64,000 bases of DNA, from contig PADC01000011.1 in NCBI GenBank assembly GCA_002700385.1, positions 62,001 to 126,000 on the forward strand, written 5' to 3'. Below, in pieces: positions 39,240 to 48,664 of the stretch. The notes beneath the pieces were generated by a model, which made no database searches, was not told where the DNA came from, and saw only the letters and a list, made by a program, of their open reading frames with translations. This DNA comes from Cycloclasticus sp. Lineage in GTDB: Bacteria; Pseudomonadota; Gammaproteobacteria; Methylococcales; Cycloclasticaceae. The stretch's first letter is position 1, and each line of letters opens with the position of its first letter. Made by a program: the position numbers and the translations under genes.

Positions 39240-41888
39240 TTAATTAACGTGAATTCCCATTCGTGTCTTAATTCGATAAGCTAAATCTACAATAATATGA
39301 CTTGCTAAAAAAGGCATTATTTTTATTCTTATTGTATTCTCAGAAGGCTCATAACCATTCTCTCTACTGCGAATACGAGTCATTTCCTGAATTCCAATCT
39401 TATTTATTACTGAGGACGTTTTTTGAGCCCCATGTATCCGAAACGCACCCAAGAACCGCGGAATATGAGCAAATTTAGCACCTGCTTTTTTGAATCGCAT
39501 AATCAAATCCCAATCCATTGCAAACCGGAATGACTCATCAATTTCCCCGCCTGACTTATCCCAAATACTACGGCGCCAAAACATTGTCTCTTGGGGAATA
39601 AAATCCGCCCAATTCAGCGCTTTATTACTGTGGTAGGGCAGAATCCATCGACCAATTTCCATGTCTTCATCATCAATCATCAAACGGTTACCGTAAACAA
39701 CATCCACATCAGGATGTTTATTAAAATATTCTGCAACAATACGCAAAGTATCTGGCAGGAGTAAATCATCAGAATTCAACCAGGCCATAATTTCACCCGA
39801 GGTTTGCACGAGCCCCCTATTAATAGCCTGTGATTGCCCATTGTCTGACTCTGACTCCCAGCCAGTTAGCCTATCTCCATATTCCTTTAGCACATCAACC
39901 GTCTCATCACTTGATCCTCCATCTTGAACAAAAAATTCAAGGTTAGGGTAATTTTGACTCAATACACTATCGATTGTTTTACCGATAAAATTGGCTTGAT
40001 TAAATGAAGGTGTGACAATAGAAATCATAGGGTAAGCATTTAGCTGCTCACTTTCAATTAAAAAGGAGCGCTCCTGCTTTAAAGGCCTACCTTCATATTG
40101 ATTCAACCAACCCAAACGTGGACGAAAGATTATTGGAATCCTTGCTGGTATTGACATGAGCGTTCTTAAGCCAACGGCGTCAGCAACAATCCGAAGTTTT
40201 TCTTTTCGCTTTCGTCGTGACTCGTATGCTTGTATAACGCGCTCTTTTTCTGCAGCTAATTTAGATAGGTTCTGTATAGATTTTTCTTTTTCTTGTAACG
40301 AAATTTCCTGAGCTTGATTAGTATCTTCTTTTTCTTGTTGCGAAACTTCCAAGCACTTAACTACCTGTTCTTTTTGTCGCAATGATGCCGATAGACCTTG
40401 TATTACGGCTTCTTTTTGTTCAAGCTCTGACTGGAGCCTTGCTATAAATTTACATTTCGAACTATAGGAGTTTCTGGATAATTCTTCAATAAATACTTCC
40501 ATGTTTGTATAGTTAAAATCCTTGTGGACAAAAAATACATTTCCCCAATCGCCCTTTACAGACCAAGAAGTATTACTTTCGACCGTTTCCATTTGGCCAT
40601 TTCTGCGTACAACCACAGACTCACAATACCCATTCTGTTTTGCCCATTCAGTTAGATCTCTAAGAGTATATTCACTAGTTCCACTTGTTTCTGGAAGATC
40701 ATCCCAGTACTCAGCCATAATAATAGTCGGCCTTATTTTGCCTAATCCATGCAGCACATTTAAATCATGCCCATCCGTGTCGATTTTCAAAAAATCGATA
40801 TGATTCGGCTCAGAACAATTATTAATAAAATTAGCTAAGGTTGTAATTTCTACATTAATAACTTTAGCCGTTCTGTTAACTGTGGCAGAGTCTCCTAAAT
40901 CACTTAATGTGTGATGGTAATCCAGTTCATTCCCAGCACTATCAAGCGCCACATGAAATTGTGCGTCTCCCGTTTTATCAGAAACAGCATATGGGTTGAT
41001 GGTGACCAAATCTGATGTTCCATACTTTTTGTTCAAGTATTCAAGATGTCTAGGCAAAGGCTCAAAGCCATCAACTTTTTCAGCACCGTGCTGCACTGCC
41101 AACTCAATAAAACTTCCTCGTTCGACCCCAATATCAATAACATACGGCTCAGTAAAACAACTTAAAAACTTAGCTGCAATATCAAATTCTACTTCTTGCC
41201 CATAGTCATCCGTATCAATATAGCCATATTGACGTAGCCAAGTTGAAAACTCGGCCTGGACTTGATCATAGATTTGCTTATCCACCTCTGCTAGGTTTTC
41301 TGGCTCAGGTTGAAAAGTCCTATGACCAGGTAATATCATCGAGTCTATTGAGTAGTTAACTTCATCCGTAGTCTGTTTGCCTTGAAAACTTTTTTCAACT
41401 TGTTGGCGCACTGCTTGACTATCTTCATACAGCTTAAGTCCTGGTTTTTTTCGTCTAATCACATCAATAATCTTGATTAAACCCTCTTCTTCATTGTTAA
41501 CGAGATCTTCATATTGCAAACTTATATCCGCATAATTCATCCATGCTTTTTGGGCATCAATCCAAGACGCAATAAAACCATAGGAATATTTCGAGTTAAA
41601 TTTCCTATGACAGCTAACCGCCGCAGCCCTGATATCTCTATATGAATAAATAATGAAATCTGCATTATCAGCCAACGCTTTACTATAGTGATGACATTTA
41701 GCAATACACACGCCTTTTGAGGTCAAGAATTGTTGTTCGGCATCATGGTCAGATGGATCGATCCACAGTTTTTTGGGTTGGTAATCAGACGTTAATTCGG
41801 AAACCACATTAAAAATCCATGTGGTCATTGATCGTGGCATACCACAAATCAATATTTTAAAATTTTGGTGTGTAATATTATCCTTCAT
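39240..41888 (-). CDS. Sulfotransferase-like / FkbM methyltransferase / GT2 fusion protein
   Basis: An 882-residue protein with three enzyme-like parts. Residues about 10-220 are sulfotransferase-like: ILICGMPRSMTTWIFNVVSE (PAPS 5'-phosphosulfate loop, with Met where Gly is usual) and YSYRDIRAAAVSCHRKF (3'-phosphate region). Residues about 245-460 are an FkbM-type methyltransferase: YVIDIGVERGSFIELAVQHG, VDGFEPLPRHLEYL, AVSDKTGDAQFHV, IDFLKIDTDGHDLNVLHGL. Residues 489-558 form five 14-residue coiled-coil repeats. Residues about 620-860 are a GT2 glycosyltransferase: MISIVTPSFNQANFIGKTID, VQDGGSSDETV, SDNGQSQAINRGL, IMAWLNSDDLLLP. No membrane helix or signal peptide is seen. It probably adds a sugar and modifies it with methyl and sulfate on the cytosolic side; this is inference. 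Confidence 0.85.
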   Translation of the reverse strand: MKDNITHQNFKILICGMPRSMTTWIFNVVSELTSDYQPKKLWIDPSDHDAEQQFLTSKGVCIAKCHHYSKALADNADFIIYSYRDIRAAAVSCHRKFNSKYSYGFIASWIDAQKAWMNYADISLQYEDLVNNEEEGLIKIIDVIRRKKPGLKLYEDSQAVRQQVEKSFQGKQTTDEVNYSIDSMILPGHRTFQPEPENLAEVDKQIYDQVQAEFSTWLRQYGYIDTDDYGQEVEFDIAAKFLSCFTEPYVIDIGVERGSFIELAVQHGAEKVDGFEPLPRHLEYLNKKYGTSDLVTINPYAVSDKTGDAQFHVALDSAGNELDYHHTLSDLGDSATVNRTAKVINVEITTLANFINNCSEPNHIDFLKIDTDGHDLNVLHGLGKIRPTIIMAEYWDDLPETSGTSEYTLRDLTEWAKQNGYCESVVVRRNGQMETVESNTSWSVKGDWGNVFFVHKDFNYTNMEVFIEELSRNSYSSKCKFIARLQSELEQKEAVIQGLSASLRQKEQVVKCLEVSQQEKEDTNQAQEISLQEKEKSIQNLSKLAAEKERVIQAYESRRKRKEKLRIVADAVGLRTLMSIPARIPIIFRPRLGWLNQYEGRPLKQERSFLIESEQLNAYPMISIVTPSFNQANFIGKTIDSVLSQNYPNLEFFVQDGGSSDETVDVLKEYGDRLTGWESESDNGQSQAINRGLVQTSGEIMAWLNSDDLLLPDTLRIVAEYFNKHPDVDVVYGNRLMIDDEDMEIGRWILPYHSNKALNWADFIPQETMFWRRSIWDKSGGEIDESFRFAMDWDLIMRFKKAGAKFAHIPRFLGAFRIHGAQKTSSVINKIGIQEMTRIRSRENGYEPSENTIRIKIMPFLASHIIVDLAYRIKTRMGIHVN
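40215..40424 (-). repeat. Five tandem 42-bp repeats encoding a coiled coil
   Basis: Within the fusion gene, residues 489-558 form five consecutive 14-residue units: LEQKEAVIQGLSAS, LRQKEQVVKCLEVS, QQEKEDTNQAQEIS, LQEKEKSIQNLSKL, AAEKERVIQAYESR. The shared core is (Q/E)KE at positions 3-5. They separate the methyltransferase and glycosyltransferase domains. Confidence 0.85.
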
Positions 41889-41939
41889 TTATTAATCCTC
41901 TATATGCTGAACCCAAACTAATTGCACATCCAAGCGTCT

Positions 41940-42270
41940 CTAATATTTTTCTAAATTTTGTTGATATCCAAGTAAAACCATTTTTTTATAGCTATCATGG
42001 CGCAACTGCCCTATATGACTTTTTTTACTTTCGTTAGAATTAACACAGGTAGCTGACTCTATATCTACCGGTGCTAAATATATTTTTTACGAAACCGCCC
42101 TCTGTAGCTGTTTGTTCTGTCGCATATAAACTTGACCATTGTTTAATATACTTTCTGCGCTCAATAATAGACGGCATATCCGTATCCGATGACTCAATAA
42201 TATCCTCTGCCCTTAATCTTGATTTATAGCTATACGAATCAATGCTCAATAATTCATTTATAGCAGCCAT
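41940..42270 (-). pseudogene. Decayed ORF between the fusion gene and the sulfotransferase fossil
   Basis: An open frame from ATG 42270 reads MAAINELLSIDSYSYKSRLR and runs to a stop at 42040 (76 residues). A one-frame change near the stop then gives a further protein-like stretch, SNESKKSHIGQLRHDSYKK and MVLLGYQQNLEKY, ending at TAG 41942-41940. It starts directly after the stop of the fossil upstream. I do not recognise a family; it could be a real short gene or the continued remains of the sulfotransferase neighbour. Confidence 0.4.
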
Positions 42271-43129
42271 CTAAAGCTTAAATTTCTTTGCCGATAACCC
42301 TTGTATTACTTTTTCTTTTTCCTTTTCAATTAACTGCAGCATGTTGTCAAAACGTTCTCTAGCTGTTTGTAGCGTAGATAACATCAGCTTTTGATGTCTC
42401 CTCTCAACACCAATAAAGTCTTTTGCTAACTGAAGCTCTTCTTTTGTTGTGCATCCTAATTTTTTCATCTGAGAACCATGAGTAAATAAAAACATCTTCT
42501 CATCCAAGTCTGTTCTATAACCCGGTCGCTTTCAGTGATTTATGCCACGCTTCCTTTCTAACAACTTCTTCTTCTTGCTTACTCATTAACCTTGTTAAAA
42601 AGGCCTTACCTCACCACGATATCTAAATGAAATGAGCTATTCCCTCAAGTATTTCTTGCGTTGGTTCAACAATGTCTTCGTAACGCAAGACAACTCTCTT
42701 TGTTTTACCCCACTGAAGCCAAGCACTATAATGATTATTCCAATCTGGGTAGTAGCCTCTTCCAATAACTAGTCTGAATAACCGGTAACGAAAACATCAA
42801 AGATGGGTGATTCAATTGCCCTCTTTTGATAGTGTTTACGTAACTTTATACGACAAGGCGTCCGTCCCGGACAATATACATCACAGGGAAATCACCTGTA
42901 GGAAAAGAATGCGTCTTGATAATTACTGTTTCGTTACTATTTTAGCGCTTTCGTAACACTCATCCCATGTGCCCCCACACTTTAAAACACCATAATCGTT
43001 AACTAATGCTTCTGTTGAAGCAATGGCGCTCCCATGTTTGCTGTAAGACGTCAGCCCCATGCTTTTTTTTAAAATATTCCTCATCAACGTATTTCCACTT
43101 CTGGGATATGAGGCCAACCAAATAATCAC
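42271..43129 (-). pseudogene. Decayed sulfotransferase gene
   Basis: All parts of one sulfotransferase can be followed on the minus strand. The first is MIIWLASYPRSGNTLMRNIL (PAPS loop) from ATG 43129. After a one-base loss near 42925 comes VIIKTHSFPTGDFPVMYIVR, then DGRLVV, a TAA (42847-42845) and SYVNTIKRGQ. In another frame follows VIGRGYYPDWNNHYSAWLQW, then GKTKRVVLRYEDIVEPTQEI, ending at TAG 42625-42623. Further shifts give DIVVR, KAFLTRLMSKQEEEVV and KEAWHKSLKATG. The frame from 42507 supplies the C-terminus LDEKMFLFTHGSQMKKLGC plus a coiled-coil tail. At least five disruptions. Its ATG overlaps the stop of the intact sulfotransferase gene upstream, so it was once part of that operon. 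Confidence 0.8.
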
Positions 43130-43974
43130 TTTAAACTCTTGTTTCTTAGTCGATAGCTAATGCAGCTGTTACTGAGCTTGTACCCAAAAGCTTCTAATAT
43201 ATCTACAAATTTTTCTTCCAAATCTTGCTGAGTTTGGACAGAGAGTTTGTTCTTATAATCGTTTGGATGCACGTTTCTTACGTGAGAATCTTGATCTTCC
43301 TTTTCAGGAAAAACGTCATACCTTTTACTGACTGTTGCAATATTGTTTTTTCCAACATTCCATTCAAAGAAATCACAAATATCAGCTAAAAAATTTTCCT
43401 TTTCATAGATAATATCTTCATACCTATATACTCTCGTGTTTTCATACTCTATGATTTTCAAATAATCAATGAACTTTTTGTAGTGTCGATCCGCTTCTTG
43501 TAGCACAAATTCATCAATACTTTGAGCCTTGGCATTTTTTCTATTCCTCTCCCATACTTTTTTCAACTTCCCTAACTTGGGTATCTCATGCGTTTTTATC
43601 GTAGAGTAATACCATGAGACCAAAGCATCCATTGGATTTCTCACCAGTAATATTTTTTTAGCAGTCTTAATGTTTGGTATCAAATAATTATCTGGATAAA
43701 GTCTAAACCCACCAAAAACATACCCATTATCATCAAATATATTTTCTATTTTCTCTAAAGCAGGAGCTTTCATCATGGCGGGAACTCCTTGCTTAAACAT
43801 TTGATCCTGAATACTAAAATAAGTATATTCAGCATGAGGTGCTATATCTGCAAGCATGTTGAATAAAAGCGTACTGCCCGACTTATGTAATGAAAAAGCA
43901 TAGACGCTTGGCACTTTATTATTCGCAGCCTTAGGAAGCTGTAATTCACTAACAAACTTTTCATACTCGCCCAT
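43126..43974 (-). CDS. Sulfotransferase
   Basis: A 282-residue PAPS-dependent sulfotransferase, apparently intact. The 5'-phosphosulfate loop is SVYAFSLHKSGSTLLFNML (about 23-41), the 3'-phosphate motif KILLVRNPMDALVSWYYS (about 107-124), and YRYEDIIYEKENFL follows at about 184. It should move sulfate from PAPS to a hydroxyl, most likely on a sugar of the glycan made by this cluster. It overlaps the decayed sulfotransferase by 4 nt. The genes for PAPS synthesis lie 5-10 kb upstream on the same strand. A GAGGG ribosome site precedes the ATG. Confidence 0.85.
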   Translation of the reverse strand: MGEYEKFVSELQLPKAANNKVPSVYAFSLHKSGSTLLFNMLADIAPHAEYTYFSIQDQMFKQGVPAMMKAPALEKIENIFDDNGYVFGGFRLYPDNYLIPNIKTAKKILLVRNPMDALVSWYYSTIKTHEIPKLGKLKKVWERNRKNAKAQSIDEFVLQEADRHYKKFIDYLKIIEYENTRVYRYEDIIYEKENFLADICDFFEWNVGKNNIATVSKRYDVFPEKEDQDSHVRNVHPNDYKNKLSVQTQQDLEEKFVDILEAFGYKLSNSCISYRLRNKSLK

Positions 43975-44095
43975 TTTTATATAACCCTCTCATCATATTA
44001 TTCACCATTTTGCATTTGTTTCGATAAAAATTGAACCTGTGAAGGCATTAATTATCAGCCTCCTCCTGCTTTACTAGACTACCTTTACTACTATT

Positions 44096-44791
44096 TTAGG
44101 CGCTCTTACTGTTGTATTGCTCGAAAACTTCATTTGTTGCCCCATCCATTTTGACCCGACCTTTTTCTAACCACACAACTCTTTTACACAAACGTCTAAC
44201 TTGGGATTCATTGTGAGAAACAAAAATCACACTTTGCTGAGAATTAATTTTTTTCAACAAGTATTGCTCTGCCTTTTGCCGAAAAGAAGCGTCCCCCACT
44301 CCAAGCACTTCATCCACTAGTAATAAATCCACTTTAAGGGTTACCGCCACTGAAAAACCGAGACGCGCTTTCATTCCTGTCGAGTAAGTCTTCATTGGTT
44401 GGTAAATAAAATCTCCCAACTCCGAAAATTCAATAATACCTTCCAACAGCTTCATTGCCTGTTTCTTAGTTGCACCTAATAACATAGCGCTAATAATTGC
44501 ATTATCTCGACCAGATAGCTCAGCATCGAAACCGACACCTAAAGTCAATAATGATATACGCTCACAGAATTGAGTAATACTGCCTTTATCGGGCTTATAA
44601 ATACCGGCCAACAATTTAAGTAACGTGGATTTTCCACAGCCGTTTTTACCTATAACTCCTAGGGTCTCACCTTTTGATACATTAAAACTGATACTATCAA
44701 GCGCTGTGAACCTTTTTTGTCGAAAAAAAGCCAGCCGCGTCCGGTAACTCAGCGTTACATTGTCTATGATCAAAAGATTGTTTGCCGTCAT
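44096..44791 (-). CDS. Polysaccharide ABC exporter ATPase (Wzt/KpsT-like, short form)
   Basis: Walker A GKNGCGKSTLLKL (about 48-60), signature region YSTGMKARLGFSVAV, Walker B LLLVDEVLGVGDASF and the H-loop VIFVSHNE are complete. This is the ATPase of a two-gene exporter that moves undecaprenyl-linked or lipid-linked glycan across the inner membrane. At 231 residues it has no C-terminal carbohydrate-binding domain, unlike Wzt proteins that recognise a modified chain end. Its ATG overlaps the permease stop by 1 nt. Confidence 0.92.
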   Translation of the reverse strand: MTANNLLIIDNVTLSYRTRLAFFRQKRFTALDSISFNVSKGETLGVIGKNGCGKSTLLKLLAGIYKPDKGSITQFCERISLLTLGVGFDAELSGRDNAIISAMLLGATKKQAMKLLEGIIEFSELGDFIYQPMKTYSTGMKARLGFSVAVTLKVDLLLVDEVLGVGDASFRQKAEQYLLKKINSQQSVIFVSHNESQVRRLCKRVVWLEKGRVKMDGATNEVFEQYNSKSA

Positions 44792-45618
44792 TATTGCATC
44801 ACCAAACGCGCGTAGGTCGTGTCTGTTTTCTTAAACCAGACATTCATCGCAATAATAGCCAGTACACTAGCTAAGCAAATCACCCCCAGCGCATGCCAAT
44901 CTGGAGTGATATTATCAATCAACACCTCTCGATAGTTTTTAAATAGATTGGCTAAAGGATTCATTAAAAACAGCTCTTGGTGACGTTCAGATAAGAATTC
45001 TTTGTAACTGTAGAAAATGCCAGAACCAAACATTAGTATCATTAGACCCGTTCCGACTAGAAACTTAAAATCTGGAATAAATGGGGTGATCGCCGACACC
45101 AGTAACGCACAAGCGGTAATAAGCAACATTTGAGTTAGTATTACCGGCAGTACATAAATCCAATGTGCAACTGACCCATCACCATAGATCGCTAGAAATA
45201 CGAAAAGAAAGAAAAATACAAATAATTGTTTAATAAAGTCTTGTGCAACCACCAGTAATGGAAAAAACTGTTTTGGAATTGCAATTTGAAGAATTAAGCC
45301 TCTGCCAGCTACAATGGAATTAGATGCATTAGAGATTGATTTGGAAAACCATAAAAACGGTATTTTGCCACATAGTAAAAACAACAAAAAATCGTCTGTA
45401 CCACGGTTGAGGATAACACTAAACACCAAATAAAATACTGAGACATACAAAGCCGGTTCTAACAGCCACCATGCATAACTAAGGTACGTTTTTTTTGTTT
45501 CAGACTTTAAGTTCAGCCTTAGTTTTGTAAAAAAAACTTCGACTATATGATGCTTTGTATTAACCACAATATTTACTTTTCCTATAAATGTACTGTAAGC
45601 ATAAAAAGAGCTTGTCAA
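44791..45618 (-). CDS. Polysaccharide ABC exporter permease (Wzm/KpsM-like)
   Basis: An ABC-2 permease with about six membrane helices between residues 50 and 265 (for example LLEPALYVSVFYLVFSVIL and FFFLFVFLAIYGDG). It pairs with the downstream ATPase. The start is uncertain: TTG 45618 is the longest, but GTG 45567 (VVNTKHHIVEVF) has an AGGAAAA site about 9 nt upstream and gives a length closer to family size. Together with the ATPase it indicates ABC-dependent export; no Wzx or Wzy is seen in the window. Confidence 0.9.
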   Translation of the reverse strand: MTSSFYAYSTFIGKVNIVVNTKHHIVEVFFTKLRLNLKSETKKTYLSYAWWLLEPALYVSVFYLVFSVILNRGTDDFLLFLLCGKIPFLWFSKSISNASNSIVAGRGLILQIAIPKQFFPLLVVAQDFIKQLFVFFFLFVFLAIYGDGSVAHWIYVLPVILTQMLLITACALLVSAITPFIPDFKFLVGTGLMILMFGSGIFYSYKEFLSERHQELFLMNPLANLFKNYREVLIDNITPDWHALGVICLASVLAIIAMNVWFKKTDTTYARLVMQ

Positions 45619-45804
45619 TTAACTAACCCGTTTCCTACTCCGAAATAGTTAGCCCAAAGAATAACCATTTTAATTTTTCAACTTGATACGGCTTTACTAT
45701 GTAAAACCTGAAATGTAATTGCGCCCAATATAGGCACTATGACTCTACCGCGGGTGTTCATAATTCGCCCATCTCGTACGCTGCGAACACACCCAACCAT
45801 CTCC

Positions 45805-46779
45805 CTATAGCCTCAAGTTATCATCTGTTTGATTAGCCAAAAACCATCGATATGTTGCAGTTAATCCTTGTTCCAGACTCATGCTAGCTTTCCAACCTAA
45901 CTGTTCTAACCGTGATACATCCATCAGCTTGCGCGCTGTTCCATCTGGTTTTGTTGTATCAAATGTTAACTGGCCTTTAAAATCCACCACTTTTTTAAGC
46001 GTTTCGGCTAACTCTCTAATGGTGCAATCAACACCGGTACCTACGTTAATGTGGCTTAACATCGGCTCGGTATTAGCCTGATACAGTTGTTCCTCTAATT
46101 GCATCACATGTATAGAGGCTGCAGCCATATCATCTACGTGTAAAAACTCTCGCATTGGTTTACCTGTACCCCACACTACCACTTCGTTTTCGCCCTTCTC
46201 TTTTGCCTCATGAAAGCGACGCATCATGGCCGGAATGACATGGCTGTTTTCGGGGTGAAAATTATCATTCTCGCCATACAAGTTTGTAGGCATAACACTG
46301 CGGTAATCCGTACCGTATTGTCGATTGTACGACTCACATAGTTTAATACCCGCAATTTTGGCAATGGCATATGGCTCATTTGTTGATTCTAATATGCCTG
46401 TTAACAATGCTTTTTCTGTCATTGGTTGTTCCGCCGCCTTAGGATAGATGCATGAACTGCCTAAAAATAGCAGGTTACGACAGCCTGATTGATAAGCCTC
46501 GTTAATCACATTGGCTTCCATCATTAAATTTTGATAAATAAACTCTGCAGGATATGTATTGTTAGCATGAATACCCCCAACTTTAGCGGCTGCTAACACC
46601 ACATAATCAGGTTGCTCTGATTGCATAAACTCTCGAACAGCACCCTGATTACATAAATCTAATTCTGCATGTGTTCGACAAATAATGTTGCTATACCCTA
46701 ACGATTGTAACTGTCGAATAATAGCCGAACCCACCATACCCCGATGGCCCGCCACATATATTTTAGATGTTTTTAACAT
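45805..46779 (-). CDS. fcl: GDP-L-fucose synthase
   Basis: Epimerase-reductase turning GDP-4-keto-6-deoxymannose into GDP-L-fucose. NADP loop [31 protein letters not shown] (catalytic Cys region), and [13 protein letters not shown] (Tyr, Lys). 324 residues. Follows gmd by 19 nt on the same strand. Confidence 0.95.
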   Translation of the reverse strand: MLKTSKIYVAGHRGMVGSAIIRQLQSLGYSNIICRTHAELDLCNQGAVREFMQSEQPDYVVLAAAKVGGIHANNTYPAEFIYQNLMMEANVINEAYQSGCRNLLFLGSSCIYPKAAEQPMTEKALLTGILESTNEPYAIAKIAGIKLCESYNRQYGTDYRSVMPTNLYGENDNFHPENSHVIPAMMRRFHEAKEKGENEVVVWGTGKPMREFLHVDDMAAASIHVMQLEEQLYQANTEPMLSHINVGTGVDCTIRELAETLKKVVDFKGQLTFDTTKPDGTARKLMDVSRLEQLGWKASMSLEQGLTATYRWFLANQTDDNLRL

Positions 46780-46798
46780 AGACGTTTCAGATCAACCC

Positions 46799-47926
46799 TT
46801 AGTTTTCCAAAGCGACGGAAACATCATGGCCGTGTAGCTTCAACAGCGCATGACGTTTTGCACTCTCCAAATCATTGGCAACCATTTCCGAGCACATTTC
46901 TTCAACGGTAATTTCTGGCACCCAACCTAGCTTTTCTTTTGCCTTTGCTGGGTTGCCGAGCAAAGTTTCTACTTCGGCTGGGCGGAAATAACGCGGATCA
47001 ACCTTAACAATCACATCGCCAATATTCACAGCATCTGCTTTATCTCCTGTTATTGCCACAACGGTGGCCACCTCATCGATACCCTTGCCACTAAACTCCA
47101 GTTCGATACCTAATTCGCGTGCACTTAATTGTATAAATTCGCGTACTGATATTTGTTTTCCTGTCGCGATCACAAAGTCTTCTGGCTGATCTTGCTGAAG
47201 CATCATCCATTGCATACGAACATAGTCTTTAGCATGCCCCCAGTCACGAAGCGCATCCATATTACCTAGATACAAGCACTGCTCTAACCCTTGTGAGATA
47301 TTGGCTAATGCACGTGTAATTTTTCGCGTTACAAACGTTTCGCCTCTGCGCGGTGATTCGTGATTAAACAATATGCCATTACACGCGTACATCCCATAAG
47401 ACTCGCGATAATTGACTGTAATCCAATAGGCATACATCTTAGCAACGGCATAGGGTGAACGGGGATGAAAGGGTGTGGTTTCTGTTTGTGGGATTTCTTG
47501 TACCTCACCATATAGCTCTGAGGTTGATGCTTGATAGAACCGCGTTTTCTTTTCTAACCCTAAAAAGCGTATCGCTTCTAGTAAACGTAGCGCACCCATC
47601 GCATCAACATCTGCCGTGTATTCCGGCGATTCAAACGACACGGCAACATGTGATTGAGCACCCAAATTGTAAATTTCATCGGGCTGTACATCATTAATGA
47701 TACGCGTCAGGTTCGAAGAGTCTGTTAAATCGCCATAATGAAGATGGAAGTGACTATTTGATTCGTGCAGGTCATGATAAATATGATCAATACGCTGCGT
47801 ATTAAAAGAAGACGCTCGTCTTTTAATCCCATGAACTTCGTACCCTTTTTCTAATAAAAACTCAGCTAAATACGAACCATCTTGCCCTGTTACACCTGTT
47901 ATTAGTGCTATTTTTTTCTTTTTCAC
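46799..47926 (-). CDS. gmd: GDP-mannose 4,6-dehydratase
   Basis: First committed step to GDP-fucose (also GDP-rhamnose or GDP-perosamine). [35 protein letters not shown] (Thr, Glu), and [17 protein letters not shown] (Tyr, Lys) are intact. 375 residues. With fcl downstream the product is GDP-L-fucose. GDP-mannose synthesis genes are not in the window. Confidence 0.96.
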   Translation of the reverse strand: MKKKKIALITGVTGQDGSYLAEFLLEKGYEVHGIKRRASSFNTQRIDHIYHDLHESNSHFHLHYGDLTDSSNLTRIINDVQPDEIYNLGAQSHVAVSFESPEYTADVDAMGALRLLEAIRFLGLEKKTRFYQASTSELYGEVQEIPQTETTPFHPRSPYAVAKMYAYWITVNYRESYGMYACNGILFNHESPRRGETFVTRKITRALANISQGLEQCLYLGNMDALRDWGHAKDYVRMQWMMLQQDQPEDFVIATGKQISVREFIQLSARELGIELEFSGKGIDEVATVVAITGDKADAVNIGDVIVKVDPRYFRPAEVETLLGNPAKAKEKLGWVPEITVEEMCSEMVANDLESAKRHALLKLHGHDVSVALEN

Positions 47927-48203
47927 TTTTATCCTTTAATTAACATGAGAAAAAGCAAGATTGACTTCACTTGTATACATCACCCATACACTTTCCCACG
48001 GTCCTAAATATTATACGCCAACAGTAATCGTACAAAATTTCTCAAAATCTAGTTTTTCTAAGGTAACTGATTTTTTACCAATTTTTCGCTTCACCTAGTC
48101 CATTGCTCTCAACAAAATCTTTCGCTTTTTTCAGTTTTTAAGAAAAACCAAGCAATGCTCAATCACTTTTTCATATTTTTTAAACCCAACAACTGATCAC
48201 CCC

Positions 48204-48512
48204 CTAAACAATCAACCGCTCAACTTTTTCATTATACTGAAGATGCTGTTCGAAAATTTCATCAATGTCAGATTTTGACTGATAGCGATACCATGTTTCA
48301 TCCGGATAAATCACTAATATTGGCCCTAAACCACACCGATCTAGGCAACCAGCATTATTTATCCGGACACCATTGGGTCCATTTAATTTATATTCTTTAA
48401 TTTTTTTCTTGAGATAGTCGCGCATTTCTTGTGCCTGATGATCCTGGCACGAGGCGCGACCGTCTGTTCTTTGGTTTGTACAAAAAAACACGTGGTGTTT
48501 ATAAAATGACAT
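48204..48512 (-). CDS. Thioredoxin-fold [2Fe-2S] ferredoxin
   Basis: A 102-residue soluble protein with four cysteines in the pattern of thioredoxin-like [2Fe-2S] ferredoxins (Shethna type): Cys11 in FFCTNQRT, Cys22 in RASCQDH, Cys56 and Cys60 in NAGCLDRCGLGP. Electron donor or acceptor role is likely, partner unknown. It stands alone, about 280 nt from gmd and 150 nt from cysQ, on the same strand as both. Confidence 0.88.
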   Translation of the reverse strand: MSFYKHHVFFCTNQRTDGRASCQDHQAQEMRDYLKKKIKEYKLNGPNGVRINNAGCLDRCGLGPILVIYPDETWYRYQSKSDIDEIFEQHLQYNEKVERLIV

Positions 48513-48664
48513 ACAGACCCCTGATCACTATTTAACTGGCTACAAATTATAGGTCATTATTATGCTTAATAACTCATACTACGCACAATGAAAAATAATC
48601 GTCGTAATGTGCAGGGTTATTGAAAAAATCAACACTCAGCTTCGCTACACCCACCATCTTTAGG

